A stretch of DNA of 64,000 nucleotides, taken from Lactobacillus sp. S2-2. Its GTDB lineage: Bacteria > Bacillota > Bacilli > Lactobacillales > Lactobacillaceae. Under the pieces are notes generated by a model, which saw only the letters and a list, made by a program, of their open reading frames with translations, made no database searches and was not told the DNA's origin. Where the stretch lies: contig NZ_WWFA01000002.1 of the NCBI RefSeq assembly GCF_021698855.1, forward strand, positions 297,559-361,558, written 5' to 3'. Of this stretch, positions 45,356-55,606 are shown in pieces; positions within the stretch are counted from its first letter, which is position 1; every line of letters starts with the position of its first letter. A program made the position numbers and the translations under genes.

Positions 45356-47150
45356 TCTTAAACATATTATTTAATTTACTAAAATCAACTGTACCTAATC
45401 CTGTTGCTTGATTATAATATTTCCCTTTTTGGCCGGTATAATAATTATTAGTATTGCTAACTTCATTATCTAACACTTTAAATGGTGAGTTACTTGAATT
45501 AGCAAATTTATAGATTTGTGGGTTCCAAAAACCTAACCTAGTATTATGGCTAGAATTTAATACTGCAGCAGCTGCAGCCATTTGAGGAGCTACGATACTC
45601 GTTCCACCAACAGAATTTTTCCATTTTCCACCCTTTTTACTATTTGGATTAGAATAATAAATATTATAACCTGTGTAAGGATCAGCAGCTGCAGATATAT
45701 CTGGAACATTTCTACCATTTCCAGTTCCATTCAAATGCTTATATGACATTCTTTGATTAATATATCCACCACCAAAATCCCACATTTTAATTGCATTAAA
45801 AGTATTAATTCCTGAAACATTATTTTGATATTTAGGTGTGGTTGAATTATAAGAACTAAATCCACCACCACTACCAGCAAAATACTTTGTAATCCACTCA
45901 CTACGACTTAATATGTTTTCCTTATTGTAAGCTTTATATAAATAATTGCTAGACCAAGCACGTTCATTTGGAACATTAATAGTTGTATTTTTGTATTTAA
46001 AATTAGTTGGTAAAGTGGTTCCACCAGTTGATGTTAAATATGGAGAACTTGATGGTATATCTACAGATAAGTCACCACTACCAGTTTCATTAATCGAATC
46101 ATAAGCTCCACTATCTCCAGATGCAGCAAAAATGGTTATTCCTTGAGATGCAGCTTGAAGCATTAATAAGTTAATGATTTTTGAATATCTTTTAGGAGTT
46201 GATCCTCTTTTAATATCATCAGCAACTAATTTTTCACTTTTCCCCCAACTAATCGATAAAGTATCAACTTTATTTTGACTAATCGCGTTAGCTAAGTTAA
46301 TAATCATTCCCTTAGTATTTGGATCTGATAGATAAACATTAATATTAGCCCCAGGAGCTACTGCACCTGCTTGTTGTATATCCATTGTAGTCTCTTCGTA
46401 TCCATTCCAAGAATTAGATCCAAAATTATTTTTATAAGTTTTTACTCGTTTATTACTGCTAGGTACGTTTTCTTTATTCCAGAAAGTATTAATATCATTT
46501 AAATTGAAATTAGCAAAACTAATAATTCCAATATTTTGTTCTTGTCCATACTTATTATTTTCAAATAATTTATTTAATTTATAATTATTTATAAATTTTT
46601 TTGAATCATCTTTTGAATTAAAACCATTACTAACACTTTTCTGATTTAAATTATCACTAAATTCTCTACTTTTTGAAATTCCAGTATTATCTAAAATAAT
46701 TTTTGAATATTTCTTTGGAACTGTTAAAGACTGATTTAAATTATTTTTCTTGTTTACTTTTATTTTAAATGCTTTTTCAATATCTTTAGTTTTTCCTGTT
46801 GCACTTACAATTAAATTTCCAGAATAAACCTTTGATTTGATTTTATTTTTATTTAAATACTTAGTAAAACTAGTCGTATTTTTCTTTGATTGTCCATATT
46901 TAGTCGCGAACTTTTGAGGACTTAAATACTTATGGTAATTATTACTATTTTGATTAACTGAACTATATACAAATTTTTTTAAATTAGTTTCATTCTTTGG
47001 CTTCATAATAAAAATAATATTTTGTTCTTGATTCTTTTGACTCTTTGCATTAACTGAAACCGACAAAGTTGTCGAAAAAAATAAAGTAACTAAAATAATA
47101 ACACCAACTCTGTACCATTTACTTTTATTCTTGATTATTTTCATCTTCAT
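45351..47150 (-). CDS. secreted sedolisin-type serine-carboxyl peptidase (S53)
   Basis: This is a 599-residue preproprotease. It has a basic N-terminus and hydrophobic signal (about 14-35), then a propeptide of about 160 residues with YHKYLSPQKFATKYGQ, typical of S53 prosegments. The catalytic domain carries Glu253 and Asp257 (EETTMD), oxyanion Asp346 (SGDSGA) and nucleophile Ser518 in GGTSIVAPQMAA. A TGLGTVDF end resembles the calcium-site region. S53 enzymes work at acid pH, fitting a lactic acid bacterium. No LPXTG anchor is seen, so it is probably released. It overlaps the small membrane gene upstream by 26 nt. Confidence 0.9.
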   Translation of the reverse strand: MKMKIIKNKSKWYRVGVIILVTLFFSTTLSVSVNAKSQKNQEQNIIFIMKPKNETNLKKFVYSSVNQNSNNYHKYLSPQKFATKYGQSKKNTTSFTKYLNKNKIKSKVYSGNLIVSATGKTKDIEKAFKIKVNKKNNLNQSLTVPKKYSKIILDNTGISKSREFSDNLNQKSVSNGFNSKDDSKKFINNYKLNKLFENNKYGQEQNIGIISFANFNLNDINTFWNKENVPSSNKRVKTYKNNFGSNSWNGYEETTMDIQQAGAVAPGANINVYLSDPNTKGMIINLANAISQNKVDTLSISWGKSEKLVADDIKRGSTPKRYSKIINLLMLQAASQGITIFAASGDSGAYDSINETGSGDLSVDIPSSSPYLTSTGGTTLPTNFKYKNTTINVPNERAWSSNYLYKAYNKENILSRSEWITKYFAGSGGGFSSYNSTTPKYQNNVSGINTFNAIKMWDFGGGYINQRMSYKHLNGTGNGRNVPDISAAADPYTGYNIYYSNPNSKKGGKWKNSVGGTSIVAPQMAAAAAVLNSSHNTRLGFWNPQIYKFANSSNSPFKVLDNEVSNTNNYYTGQKGKYYNQATGLGTVDFSKLNNMFKK

Positions 47151-47337
47151 TTAATTCCCTTTTTCTAATTCCCGAAAAAATTATTAATGGTGTTAATACG
47201 ACTCTAATTCCAACATAAGCCATAAAGAAATAAATCATAGTTTCCATGGACTTACTATCTAAGTTAAAAAATAAAAATCCAATAACTGTAAATGAAATTA
47301 TAAAAAATATACCTAACCCTATATAAATCTTTTTCAT
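47125..47337 (-). CDS. small two-helix membrane protein upstream of the sedolisin
   Basis: I do not recognise this 70-residue protein. It has two hydrophobic helices (about 3-24 and 33-57) and a charged tail, RKRELNEDENNQE. Its 3' end overlaps the sedolisin start, so the two are translationally coupled. It may help with secretion, activation or immunity of the protease; that is a guess from position. Confidence 0.7.
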   Translation of the reverse strand: MKKIYIGLGIFFIISFTVIGFLFFNLDSKSMETMIYFFMAYVGIRVVLTPLIIFSGIRKRELNEDENNQE

Positions 47338-47376
47338 AAAAACTCACCCTCATTCTTTAATAATAGGATAACAGAA

Positions 47377-47402
47377 ACTATTTAGATAGTTAAATACTAT
47401 CT
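47377..47402 (-). promoter_or_regulatory. candidate operator with three alternating half-sites
   Basis: AACTAT, ATAGTT and ACTATCT follow each other, forming two overlapping dyads (47377-47392 and 47384-47402) with half-sites about one helical turn apart. It lies 40-65 bp upstream of the small membrane protein and sedolisin pair, near a weak promoter-like TTAACT-N17-TATCCT on the minus strand. The regulator is unknown. Confidence 0.4.
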
Positions 47403-47480
47403 TATTTATAAATTTTTAATATCTAATTACACATCTAAATGATATAATTTACAATGAAAATTATTTAGCGAGGAGTCATT

Positions 47481-48113
47481 ATGGTGATTATAACTGCTGG
47501 TATGATTGGTGTAGGGAAAACGACTTTAACCGAAAAAATTGCAAATTATTACGGTACTGAAGCCTTCTACGAACCTGTCGGAGAAAACCCTGTCTTACCT
47601 TTATATTATAAAAATCCAGAACAATACGGATTTTTATTACAGATTTATTTTTTAAACAAAAGATTCAAAATGATTAAAAAAGCATTAACAGAAGATAATA
47701 ATGTTTTAGATCGATCAATATACGAAGATGCACTTTTTACAAAGGAAAATAATGCTGAAGGTAATATTTCAGATGTTGAATTAGAAGTTTATTTAAACTT
47801 ACTAGACAACATGATGAATGAACTGAAATCAATACCTAAGAAGCGTCCTGATTTATTAGTTTATGCAGAGTGTGACTTTGAAACTATCTTGTATAGAATC
47901 AAAAAAAGAGGTCGTGAATATGAACAATTTGAAAATAATCCTAAGTTAGAACAATATTATTTCAAAATGTGGAATTCATATAAAAAATGGTTTGAAGAAT
48001 ATGATGTTAGTCCTAAAATTAAAATTGACTTACAAAAATATGATTTGGAAAATCCTGAAAATATTAACATTGTACTTGACCAAATTAACAATAAATTAAA
48101 AGAAATCAAATAA
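47481..48113 (+). CDS. deoxynucleoside kinase (dAK/dGK type)
   Basis: This kinase salvages deoxyadenosine, deoxyguanosine or deoxycytidine. The 210-residue protein has the P-loop GMIGVGKT at 7-14, FYEPVGENPVLPLYYKNP near the substrate-binding glutamate, and the DRS motif in VLDRSIYEDALF. These are the marks of the lactobacillus dAK/dGK family. Substrate specificity cannot be read by eye. A consensus GAGGAG ribosome site is present. Confidence 0.9.
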   Translation: MVIITAGMIGVGKTTLTEKIANYYGTEAFYEPVGENPVLPLYYKNPEQYGFLLQIYFLNKRFKMIKKALTEDNNVLDRSIYEDALFTKENNAEGNISDVELEVYLNLLDNMMNELKSIPKKRPDLLVYAECDFETILYRIKKRGREYEQFENNPKLEQYYFKMWNSYKKWFEEYDVSPKIKIDLQKYDLENPENINIVLDQINNKLKEIK

Positions 48114-48147
48114 AAAAAGATATTTCATTTTGAAATATCTTTTTTTA
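48112..48147. terminator. bidirectional terminator between the kinase and pepV
   Basis: A stem of up to 16 bp (48112-48127 with 48132-48147) is flanked by A- and T-runs, serving both convergent genes. Confidence 0.92.
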
Positions 48148-49545
48148 TTTACTTAACTCATAAATTCCTTCGGCATAAATAGAAATAGCTAAAATTAAAT
48201 CATTAATTGTTTGATGTTCATTAGCTTGGTGCATCGTATCATCAGACCATGGGAAAAGTGCACCAAATGCCACTCCTCGATCCATTAATCTTCCATAAGT
48301 ACCACCACCAACAACTTCTGGTTTAGCATCTTTAATATCTGTCTGTTTTTGATAAACACTAATTAGATTTTTAACAATTGGATCATTTACATCAACATAG
48401 TGAGGTATCATACCAGAAATTTTCGATAACTTACCATTAAAATTGTTAAATTCATCAGAAATTTTTTCTTCAATAAATTTCGGTGTAATACCTTTTGGAT
48501 ATCTTAAATTATTATTAATGGTTCCACCATTATTTTCATCATAATTAATTAAGCCAGTATTAATCGTAAGTTCGCCCATAATATCATCTTTATAATTAAT
48601 ACCTAAATTATTACCTCTTGAATCTAAATGAAGATAATTAGTAATTAATTTGATAAAATCGTTCTCATTAGCTGACCAATTAAATTCACTTAAAAATTTA
48701 GCTAAATAAGTACCAGCATTAATACCATTTTTTGGTTCCATCGCATGAGCTGCTTCACCAATAATATTAATGTTAATAATACCATTGTTTTCTGATAAAT
48801 CACCATCCACAGGATTGTTAATGATAAAGTCATTAAACTTATTTTCAAATAAAGTAAAATCATTAAACTTTAATTGAACATTTGCTTCTCTAGGAACCAT
48901 ATTTTCTCTTAATCCTGAATTAAAACTAATAATTTTATTTTCGTTATTATTAATATTAGCATCAATCTTAGTTTCAAAAGTGACATTCCCTTTTTCTCCA
49001 TTAATCACAGGAAATTCGGCATCAGGTGAAAATCCAAAATCTGGCATTGGTTCAACTTCAAAATACCTATCCATTCCTTTCCAGTCACACTCTTCATCTG
49101 TACCTAAAATTAATCTAATTTTTACATTTGGTTCTAATTTATTTTCTTTCATCATTTTTAAACCATAATAAGCGGCTAATCCGGGTCCTTTATCATCTGA
49201 AACTCCTCGACCATATAAAATTCCATCTTTTTCGGTTAATTCAAAAGGGTTTGTGTCCCATCCTTTTCCACCAGGCATTTCGTCAACATGAGAAAGAATT
49301 GCAAAGGTTTGATCACCTGATCCATATTCAATATATCCAACTATATTATCTATGTTTTTAACTTTAAATCCATCTCTTTGACCAAAACTTAAAAACTTAT
49401 TTAAAGCATTAGCAGGACCTTTTCCTAAAGGAAACTCATTTGTAGCTTCATCCAAATTTCTTGAACTATCAATTGCAACTAATTCATTTAAATCATTTAA
49501 ATATTGTTGTTTGTAATCATTAGCCGTTTTTTTCCAATCAATCAT
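48145..49545 (-). CDS. pepV: dipeptidase PepV (M20 family)
   Basis: PepV is a cytoplasmic zinc dipeptidase that finishes peptide breakdown in lactic acid bacteria. The 466-residue protein carries the metal ligands His86 (SHVDEMPGG), Asp118 (GRGVSDDKGP) and Glu151-Glu152 (GTDEEC), and a C-terminal His in DDTMHQANE. The length and the large lid domain agree with PepV of Lactobacillus. Confidence 0.95.
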   Translation of the reverse strand: MIDWKKTANDYKQQYLNDLNELVAIDSSRNLDEATNEFPLGKGPANALNKFLSFGQRDGFKVKNIDNIVGYIEYGSGDQTFAILSHVDEMPGGKGWDTNPFELTEKDGILYGRGVSDDKGPGLAAYYGLKMMKENKLEPNVKIRLILGTDEECDWKGMDRYFEVEPMPDFGFSPDAEFPVINGEKGNVTFETKIDANINNNENKIISFNSGLRENMVPREANVQLKFNDFTLFENKFNDFIINNPVDGDLSENNGIININIIGEAAHAMEPKNGINAGTYLAKFLSEFNWSANENDFIKLITNYLHLDSRGNNLGINYKDDIMGELTINTGLINYDENNGGTINNNLRYPKGITPKFIEEKISDEFNNFNGKLSKISGMIPHYVDVNDPIVKNLISVYQKQTDIKDAKPEVVGGGTYGRLMDRGVAFGALFPWSDDTMHQANEHQTINDLILAISIYAEGIYELSK

Positions 49546-49647
49546 TAACCATTACCTCCGATTTTTTTATTAGAAGTATTTTATCACACTTATTCAATAA
49601 ATTTTTAGATTAGTGATACAATTATCAATAATTAGAGGTGTTAATTT

Positions 49648-50469
49648 ATGAAAAAAATTTTAGATGAATCAATTTTGAGTAAAGTAATAAAAAAAAGAAA
49701 TAAAAATTCTTTTAAAAGTACTTATGGTAAAGTAGCACTTATCGGGGGAAATTATAATTATGGTGGTGCTGTAATTATGAATTCAATGGCCTCAATATAC
49801 TCAGGAGCTGGTTTAACATCTACATTTACCGATAAAAATAATTCTTCAGCCCTACATACTTGGGTTCCTGAAGCTATGTTTCAAGAATTTAATAAAATTG
49901 AATCTTCAATTTCAAAAATGAATGTAATTGCAGTTGGTTCTGGTTTAGGAGAATCTGATGAAAGTTTAAAAATTTTAAATAAAGTATTTAAATCTGTAAA
50001 TGAAGATCAAATATTAATTATTGACGGATCTGCTATAACTTTAATAGCCAATAATAAAATTCCATTACCAAATGTAAAAAAAATAATCTTTACTCCCCAT
50101 GAAATGGAATGGCAAAGATTATCTAATATTAAAATTTCTGAACAAACTGATCACAATAATCAAAAAATTGTTACCCAACTAAATTCGATTGTTGTCTTAA
50201 AATCAAGTAAAACTAAAATATATATTGATGATGATATCTTTGAATTAACCATTGGAACTCCTGCACAGGCAACTGGCGGTATGGGTGATACATTAGTTGG
50301 CATAATTGCTGGATTTTGTGCTCAATTTGATAACTATAAAGAAGCAACACTTGCTGCAACATACCTTCATAGTTTTATTGCACATGATTTATCAAAAACT
50401 CAATACGTAACCCTACCTCATAAAATTTCCCAACAAATTCCTTACTATATGAAAAAATATGAAAAATAA
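49648..50469 (+). CDS. nnrD: ADP/ATP-dependent NAD(P)H-hydrate dehydratase
   Basis: NnrD repairs hydrated, damaged NAD(P)H. The 273-residue protein has the ribokinase-like signature: YGKVALIGGNYNYGGAVIMNS, TPHEMEWQRLSN, and the phosphate/catalytic motif ATGGMGDTLVGIIAG. There is no fused epimerase domain; it is the stand-alone YxkO type. Confidence 0.93.
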   Translation: MKKILDESILSKVIKKRNKNSFKSTYGKVALIGGNYNYGGAVIMNSMASIYSGAGLTSTFTDKNNSSALHTWVPEAMFQEFNKIESSISKMNVIAVGSGLGESDESLKILNKVFKSVNEDQILIIDGSAITLIANNKIPLPNVKKIIFTPHEMEWQRLSNIKISEQTDHNNQKIVTQLNSIVVLKSSKTKIYIDDDIFELTIGTPAQATGGMGDTLVGIIAGFCAQFDNYKEATLAATYLHSFIAHDLSKTQYVTLPHKISQQIPYYMKKYEK

Positions 50470-50495
50470 AAAGAGCTTTTAAATAAGCTCTTTTT
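50468..50495. terminator. bidirectional terminator between nnrD and the flippase gene
   Basis: An 11-bp stem (50468-50478 with 50485-50495) with A- and T-runs on its outer ends. Confidence 0.92.
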
Positions 50496-52143
50496 ATTTT
50501 ATTCTTAATAATTTTCTAAAATTATCGGCTTTACTACCGATAATTTTATCAGCCAATCTACTTTTTAAAGTAAGATGTAAATAAGTCATCATTCCAATGA
50601 TTGCTGCAATAACTGTTATAACAAAACTAATTTTTCTATCAGTTGGATCAATAAATAATGAAAATAAATAATTTAAAATAAAAACTGAAATTAAAGTAAC
50701 AAAAAACATAATAATAGAAAATAAGCCAATCATATTGAACCCTTTTTCTAATTTTAATTTGTCTAAATTATAATCAATATTCATCTTTCGTATAATCAAA
50801 TAACAAGTTAACATTAATCCAATCGCAGTTGAAATTAAAGTTCCAAAAGCACCAAGCATATAAACCAAAGGTATTTGCAAAATAAACTTAACTAAAACGC
50901 CAATAAAGAAATATTTAACTGCTCTTTTATTTTGAGAAATACCTTGCATAACAGCTGAAACAACTGTAAATAAGCCCAAAATAATTGCAACTAATGCATA
51001 TATAACTAACACATTCTCAGCAAAAATCATATCTTTCTGCCCATAAAAGGCACGATTAATAGGTCCAGCAACAGCTGCCATACCCAATGCACCAGGAAAC
51101 ATAACAAAAGCAAACAATATTAAGGAATTAGTAATTTGATCACTGATCGACTTTTTATTCCCCCGAGTAAATGCTTGTGATAATAATGGAACTGCTGTAA
51201 CAGCTAACGCTGAAGAAAGTGAAATAACAATCATAACTAGCTTGTTAGAATTACCAGCAAAAACAGTAAAAATATCATTTAAAGCACTTGCAGTATATCC
51301 TCCCTTAAAATTCATAATTGAAAAGAAAGTATATTGATCAATTAATTGAAAAATTGTAATTCCAGAACCTAAAATTATAAAAGGAACGGCTTGTGCAATT
51401 ATTTCTTTATATAATTTTTTAGAATCAACTTTAATTTTATTATTACTGTTAGCAACGACCGATTTAAAATATGATTTTCTTTTTAAATAGTATAAAAATA
51501 AAACTAATAAACCAAAGAATGCACCAACAAATGCAGCAAATGTCGAATGTACAACAGCTGTTACCCAATTACCTTTTAAAACAACAATTATAAAATAAGC
51601 AGAAACTAACATATAAATAACTCTAGCTAGTTGTTCAACAAATTGAGAAACTGCAGATGGGGCCATTTCTTGATATCCTTGAAAATATCCTCTAGTCAAA
51701 CTTAATGTTGGTATTAATAAAACTGCCCAAGCTAATGATTTCATTACTAATGTAACATTCTGATCTCCACCACTTAAAATTGGAGCAGAAAGATAAAATA
51801 TTCCAGCAAATATTATTCCTAATGAAATAGATAATAAAAGCCCTCTTTTATAAAGCCTTACACCAACTCCATATTCATTCATAGAATTATAATGAGCCAC
51901 TTGCTTTGCAATTGCTGACGGAATTCCAGCTATCGCAATTATTAATAAAAAACTATATACTGTATACCCTTTGGTGTATAACCCATTAGCCTTAAAAAAA
52001 TAATTTCCAAAAATTATTCCCCATGGAATAATATAAACTGCACCTAAGATTCTAGAAAAGATACTTCCAGCCGTCATCCATGCAGACCCACTTAGCATTT
52101 TACTTTTTGAATCATCCATATTACTTACTTCTTCATTTTGCAT
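50494..52143 (-). CDS. MurJ-like lipid flippase (MOP superfamily, YtgP/SpoVB type)
   Basis: This 549-residue polytopic protein has about 14 hydrophobic helices. The N-terminal SAWMTAGSIFSRILGAVYIIPW and later ARVIYMLVSAYF are typical of the YtgP/SpoVB family. In Bacillus, YtgP can act as MurJ, moving lipid II across the membrane. Here it lies downstream of leuS, as YtgP relatives often do. Lipid II or another polyprenyl-linked sugar are both possible. The start could be the ATG at 52119 (MDDSKSKML). Confidence 0.88.
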   Translation of the reverse strand: MQNEEVSNMDDSKSKMLSGSAWMTAGSIFSRILGAVYIIPWGIIFGNYFFKANGLYTKGYTVYSFLLIIAIAGIPSAIAKQVAHYNSMNEYGVGVRLYKRGLLLSISLGIIFAGIFYLSAPILSGGDQNVTLVMKSLAWAVLLIPTLSLTRGYFQGYQEMAPSAVSQFVEQLARVIYMLVSAYFIIVVLKGNWVTAVVHSTFAAFVGAFFGLLVLFLYYLKRKSYFKSVVANSNNKIKVDSKKLYKEIIAQAVPFIILGSGITIFQLIDQYTFFSIMNFKGGYTASALNDIFTVFAGNSNKLVMIVISLSSALAVTAVPLLSQAFTRGNKKSISDQITNSLILFAFVMFPGALGMAAVAGPINRAFYGQKDMIFAENVLVIYALVAIILGLFTVVSAVMQGISQNKRAVKYFFIGVLVKFILQIPLVYMLGAFGTLISTAIGLMLTCYLIIRKMNIDYNLDKLKLEKGFNMIGLFSIIMFFVTLISVFILNYLFSLFIDPTDRKISFVITVIAAIIGMMTYLHLTLKSRLADKIIGSKADNFRKLLRIK

Positions 52144-52223
52144 GGTGTTACCTACTTTCGATTAATTAACATTACTAATTCTAATCAATAAAATACATGA
52201 TTTCAACTTAATTATGTATAAAT

Positions 52224-52256
52224 AAAAAAGTCATCCAAAAAAATGATGACTTTTTT
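52224..52256 (-). terminator. terminator after leuS
   Basis: A 12-bp perfect stem (52224-52235 with 52245-52256) ends with a six-base U-tract in the minus-strand RNA. Confidence 0.92.
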
Positions 52257-52258
52257 AT

Positions 52259-54673
52259 TTAGTTAGCTACAATATTAACAATTTTACCTGGTATTACAAT
52301 CACTTTTCTAACCGTTTTATCACTTAGAAAATCTGAAACTTTATTATTGCTTAATGCAATTTTTTCAATTTCATCTTTATTAGCATCACTATTAACTTCA
52401 ATATGATCTTTTACTTTACCATTAATTTGAACAACTAATTCAGCTTTATCTGAAACCATTTTACTTTCATCATAAGTTGGCCAATTAGAATAACTAATTG
52501 ATTCTGTGTTACCAATTAAACTCCACATTTCTTCCGCAACATGAGGCATAATTGGTGCAACTAATTGAATGAATTTTTCTGCTTTTAATTTAGAAATTTT
52601 CTTTTCCTTATAAACTTCATTTACAAAAACCATCATTTGAGAAATTGCAACATTGAATCTCATTTGTTCATAGTCATCAGTCACTATTTTAACAGTTTCA
52701 TTGAAAATTTTATCTAAATTATCATCTGATTCAGTAATAAAATCACTTAATGAATTATCATCAGCAATAATCATTCTCCAAACACGATTTATCCATCGAT
52801 TTGAACCAACGATTCCATCAGTACTCCAAGGTTTAGATTCGTCTAATGGTCCCATAAACATTTCATATAATCTTAAAGTATCTGCACCATATTCACTTAC
52901 GATATCATCAGGATTAATAACATTACCCTTTGATTTAGACATTTTTTCATGATTAGTTCCTAAAATCATACCTTGGTTAACTAATTTTTGAAATGGTTCT
53001 TTAGTTGGAACAATTCCTAAATCATAAAGTACTTTATGCCAGAATCTTGCGTACAATAGGTGCAATACTGCATGTTCTGCTCCACCTACATATAAATCAA
53101 CTGGTGCCCAATAATTTAATTTATCTTTATCAGCTAATTCTTCTGTATTATTTGGATCAATATATCTTAAATAATACCAAGAACTACCTGCCCACTGTGG
53201 CATTGTATTAGTTTCACGAATACCATGACGTCCATTTTCATCAGTAACATTTAACCAATCAGTTAAGTTAGCTAATGGACTTTCTCCAGTTCCTGAGGGA
53301 GTAATATTATTAGTTTTTGGTAACTTTAATGGTAATTCATCTTCTGGAACTAATGTTGTTTCACCATCATCCCAGTGAATTACTGGAATTGGTTCTCCCC
53401 AATATCTTTGACGACTAAATACCCAATCTCTTAATCGATAATTAATCTTTTTATCACCAGTATTATTTTCTTGAAGCCACTTAATTATTTTTTCAATTGC
53501 TTCTTCTTTATCCAAGCCATTTAAGAAATCAGAATTAATATGAGTTCCATCACCAGTGTATGCTTCTTGATTAATATCTCCACCTTCAATAACTGGCATG
53601 ATTGGTAAATCAAATTTAACTGCAAATTCATAATCACGATCATCATGTGCTGGAACGGCCATAATTGCACCAGTACCATATGAAGATAAAACATAATCTC
53701 CAATCCAAATTGGCATTTCTTTACCATTCACTGGATTAATTGCATAAGCACCAGTAAATACTCCAGATTTATTTTTATTTAAATCTGTTCTTTCAAGATC
53801 AGACTTAGTAGAAATTTCTTTCTTGTAATCATCAACTAATTGTTGTTGTTCAGGAGTTACAATTTGATCTACTAAATCATGTTCTGGTGCTAAAACAATA
53901 TAAGAAGCACCAAATAAAGTATCCGGTCTAGTTGAAAAGACTTCAATTTTTTTATCTTCATTTTTAACAGAGAAAAAGATTGATGAACCAATTGAACGTC
54001 CAATCCAATTTTTTTGCATTTCTTTAATGCTATCTGGCCAATCTAAATCATCTAAATCATCAATTAAACGATCTGCATAAGCTGTAATTTTAAGAACCCA
54101 TTGTTTCATAGGCTTTCTGTATACAGGAAAACCTCCACGTTCAGTTTTTCCATTAACAACTTCTTCATTTGAAACAACAGTTCCACCCATCAAATCAGGT
54201 GCCCAGTTAACAACTATTTCATCTTCATATGCAAGACCTTTTTTATATAGTTGTTCAAAAATCCATTGAGTCCATTTATAAAATTTAGGATCTGAAGTAT
54301 TAACTTCGCGATCCCAATCATATGAAAAACCAAGTGATTTAATTTGTCTTCTAAAATTATCAATATTTTTTTCAGTGAAATCTGCTGGATTATTTCCTGT
54401 TTTTAATGCATATTGTTCAGCAGGCAATCCGAATGCATCCCATCCCATTGGATGTAAAACGTTTTTGCCTTGCATTCTTTTAAATCGGGCCATAATATCA
54501 GTTGCAGTATATCCTTCTGGATGACCTACATGCAAACCTTGACCTGAAGGATAAGGAAACATATCTAAAACATAATATTTATCTTTTTTTTCATCTTCAG
54601 TTGTTTTAAATGTTTTATTATTTTCCCAATATGACTGCCATTTTTCTTCAATTTTACTATGATTATATGCCAC
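52259..54673 (-). CDS. leuS: leucyl-tRNA synthetase
   Basis: LeuRS is a class I synthetase of 804 residues. The HIGH-type motif is [15 protein letters not shown], the editing (CP1) domain has [13 protein letters not shown] with [15 protein letters not shown], and the KMSKS motif is in [12 protein letters not shown]. The C-terminal domain ends [14 protein letters not shown]. It is full length, and a T-box controls it. Confidence 0.98.
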   Translation of the reverse strand: MAYNHSKIEEKWQSYWENNKTFKTTEDEKKDKYYVLDMFPYPSGQGLHVGHPEGYTATDIMARFKRMQGKNVLHPMGWDAFGLPAEQYALKTGNNPADFTEKNIDNFRRQIKSLGFSYDWDREVNTSDPKFYKWTQWIFEQLYKKGLAYEDEIVVNWAPDLMGGTVVSNEEVVNGKTERGGFPVYRKPMKQWVLKITAYADRLIDDLDDLDWPDSIKEMQKNWIGRSIGSSIFFSVKNEDKKIEVFSTRPDTLFGASYIVLAPEHDLVDQIVTPEQQQLVDDYKKEISTKSDLERTDLNKNKSGVFTGAYAINPVNGKEMPIWIGDYVLSSYGTGAIMAVPAHDDRDYEFAVKFDLPIMPVIEGGDINQEAYTGDGTHINSDFLNGLDKEEAIEKIIKWLQENNTGDKKINYRLRDWVFSRQRYWGEPIPVIHWDDGETTLVPEDELPLKLPKTNNITPSGTGESPLANLTDWLNVTDENGRHGIRETNTMPQWAGSSWYYLRYIDPNNTEELADKDKLNYWAPVDLYVGGAEHAVLHLLYARFWHKVLYDLGIVPTKEPFQKLVNQGMILGTNHEKMSKSKGNVINPDDIVSEYGADTLRLYEMFMGPLDESKPWSTDGIVGSNRWINRVWRMIIADDNSLSDFITESDDNLDKIFNETVKIVTDDYEQMRFNVAISQMMVFVNEVYKEKKISKLKAEKFIQLVAPIMPHVAEEMWSLIGNTESISYSNWPTYDESKMVSDKAELVVQINGKVKDHIEVNSDANKDEIEKIALSNNKVSDFLSDKTVRKVIVIPGKIVNIVAN

Positions 54674-54698
54674 TATCTTCCACCTCTATTTTTTAGAT

Positions 54699-54895
54699 AA
54701 AAAAAGTCCTATAGATCAAATCTATAGGACGAAGTATCGCGGTACCACCTAAATTTCTCTTAAATAAGAGACCCTCAAATCTTAACGCGATAACACGTCT
54801 CTTCTTACTATTGTTTCAGAAAAGATTACGGTGATGAGTTCAATAATTATTTATCCAAATTCACATTATCCATTTGGTTTCTGAAATAAAATAAT
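54699..54895 (-). promoter_or_regulatory. T-box riboswitch of leuS
   Basis: The core AGGTGGTACCGCGA is the complement of 54737-54750. A 10-bp terminator (54706-54715 with 54721-54730) and a seven-base U-tract follow. A CUC Leu triplet followed by A (complement of 54836-54838) lies in the stem I region and is a good specifier candidate, since CUC is common in leuS T-boxes. Confidence 0.93.
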
Positions 54896-55014
54896 TATTT
54901 ACTAGTTCACTTTTAATTTTATCTATTTATTTAATTAAAATATTATCAAATTAAAATTTTATTTGCAAGTAGTAAATTAATTGTCTAAAATTATTTTCAT
55001 AAGGAGTGATTACA

Positions 55015-55575
55015 ATTCTAATAAAATCAGCTTTAAATTTTAGCCATGATATTTTAAAACAAACAACACAAACTGGTGATTATGTAATTGATGCAACAAT
55101 GGGCAACGGACATGACACTAAATTTTTGGCTGAAATTGTTGGCCAAAAAGGTAAAGTTTTTAGTTTTGATATTCAAGATTTAGCAATAAATAATACAAAA
55201 AAACTTTTAAAAGAAAATAGTATCGACAATGTTGATATTATTAAAGATAGTCATTCTAACTTTGATAAATATATTAAACATAATAATATTGCAGCCATTA
55301 TCTATAATTTAGGCTACTTACCAGGTGGAGATAAAAGTTTAATTACTCATCCTGAATCAACAATTATTTCAATTAATAAAGGATTAAAGTTATTAAAGAA
55401 ACATGGAATTTTAATTTTAGTAATTTATTATGGCCATCCTGGTGGTCAATCTGAAAAAGATGAAGTATTTAAACTAACTGAAAATTTAAATCAGAAAGAA
55501 TTTAACGTTTTAAAATATGAATTCATTAACCAAAATAATGAACCACCTATTCTAATTGCAATCGAAAAAAAATAA
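55015..55575 (+). CDS. mnmM: tRNA wobble-uridine methyltransferase MnmM (YtqB)
   Basis: MnmM methylates the 5-aminomethyl-2-thiouridine at tRNA position 34. The class I fold shows VIDATMGNGHDTKFLAE and FSFDIQDLAINNT, then YNLGYLPGGDKS, VIYYGHPGG and a conserved C-terminal part. The only classical start in frame is GTG at 55006, which overlaps the AAGGAG itself. An ATT at 55015 lies eight nucleotides after that site and gives the usual N-terminus, so I prefer it (186 residues). It sits beside leuS, as in Bacillus. Confidence 0.88.
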   Translation: MLIKSALNFSHDILKQTTQTGDYVIDATMGNGHDTKFLAEIVGQKGKVFSFDIQDLAINNTKKLLKENSIDNVDIIKDSHSNFDKYIKHNNIAAIIYNLGYLPGGDKSLITHPESTIISINKGLKLLKKHGILILVIYYGHPGGQSEKDEVFKLTENLNQKEFNVLKYEFINQNNEPPILIAIEKK

Positions 55576-55606
55576 CGAGAACTAATTATTAGTTCTCGTT
55601 ATTTTT
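55568..55606. terminator. bidirectional terminator between mnmM and metK
   Basis: A 17-bp perfect stem (55568-55584 with 55590-55606) with A- and T-rich ends. Confidence 0.92.

Noticed and set aside
44632..47150. CPBP protease and sedolisin as a bacteriocin locus
   Set aside because: No double-glycine leader peptide, peptidase-containing ABC transporter or histidine kinase is present.
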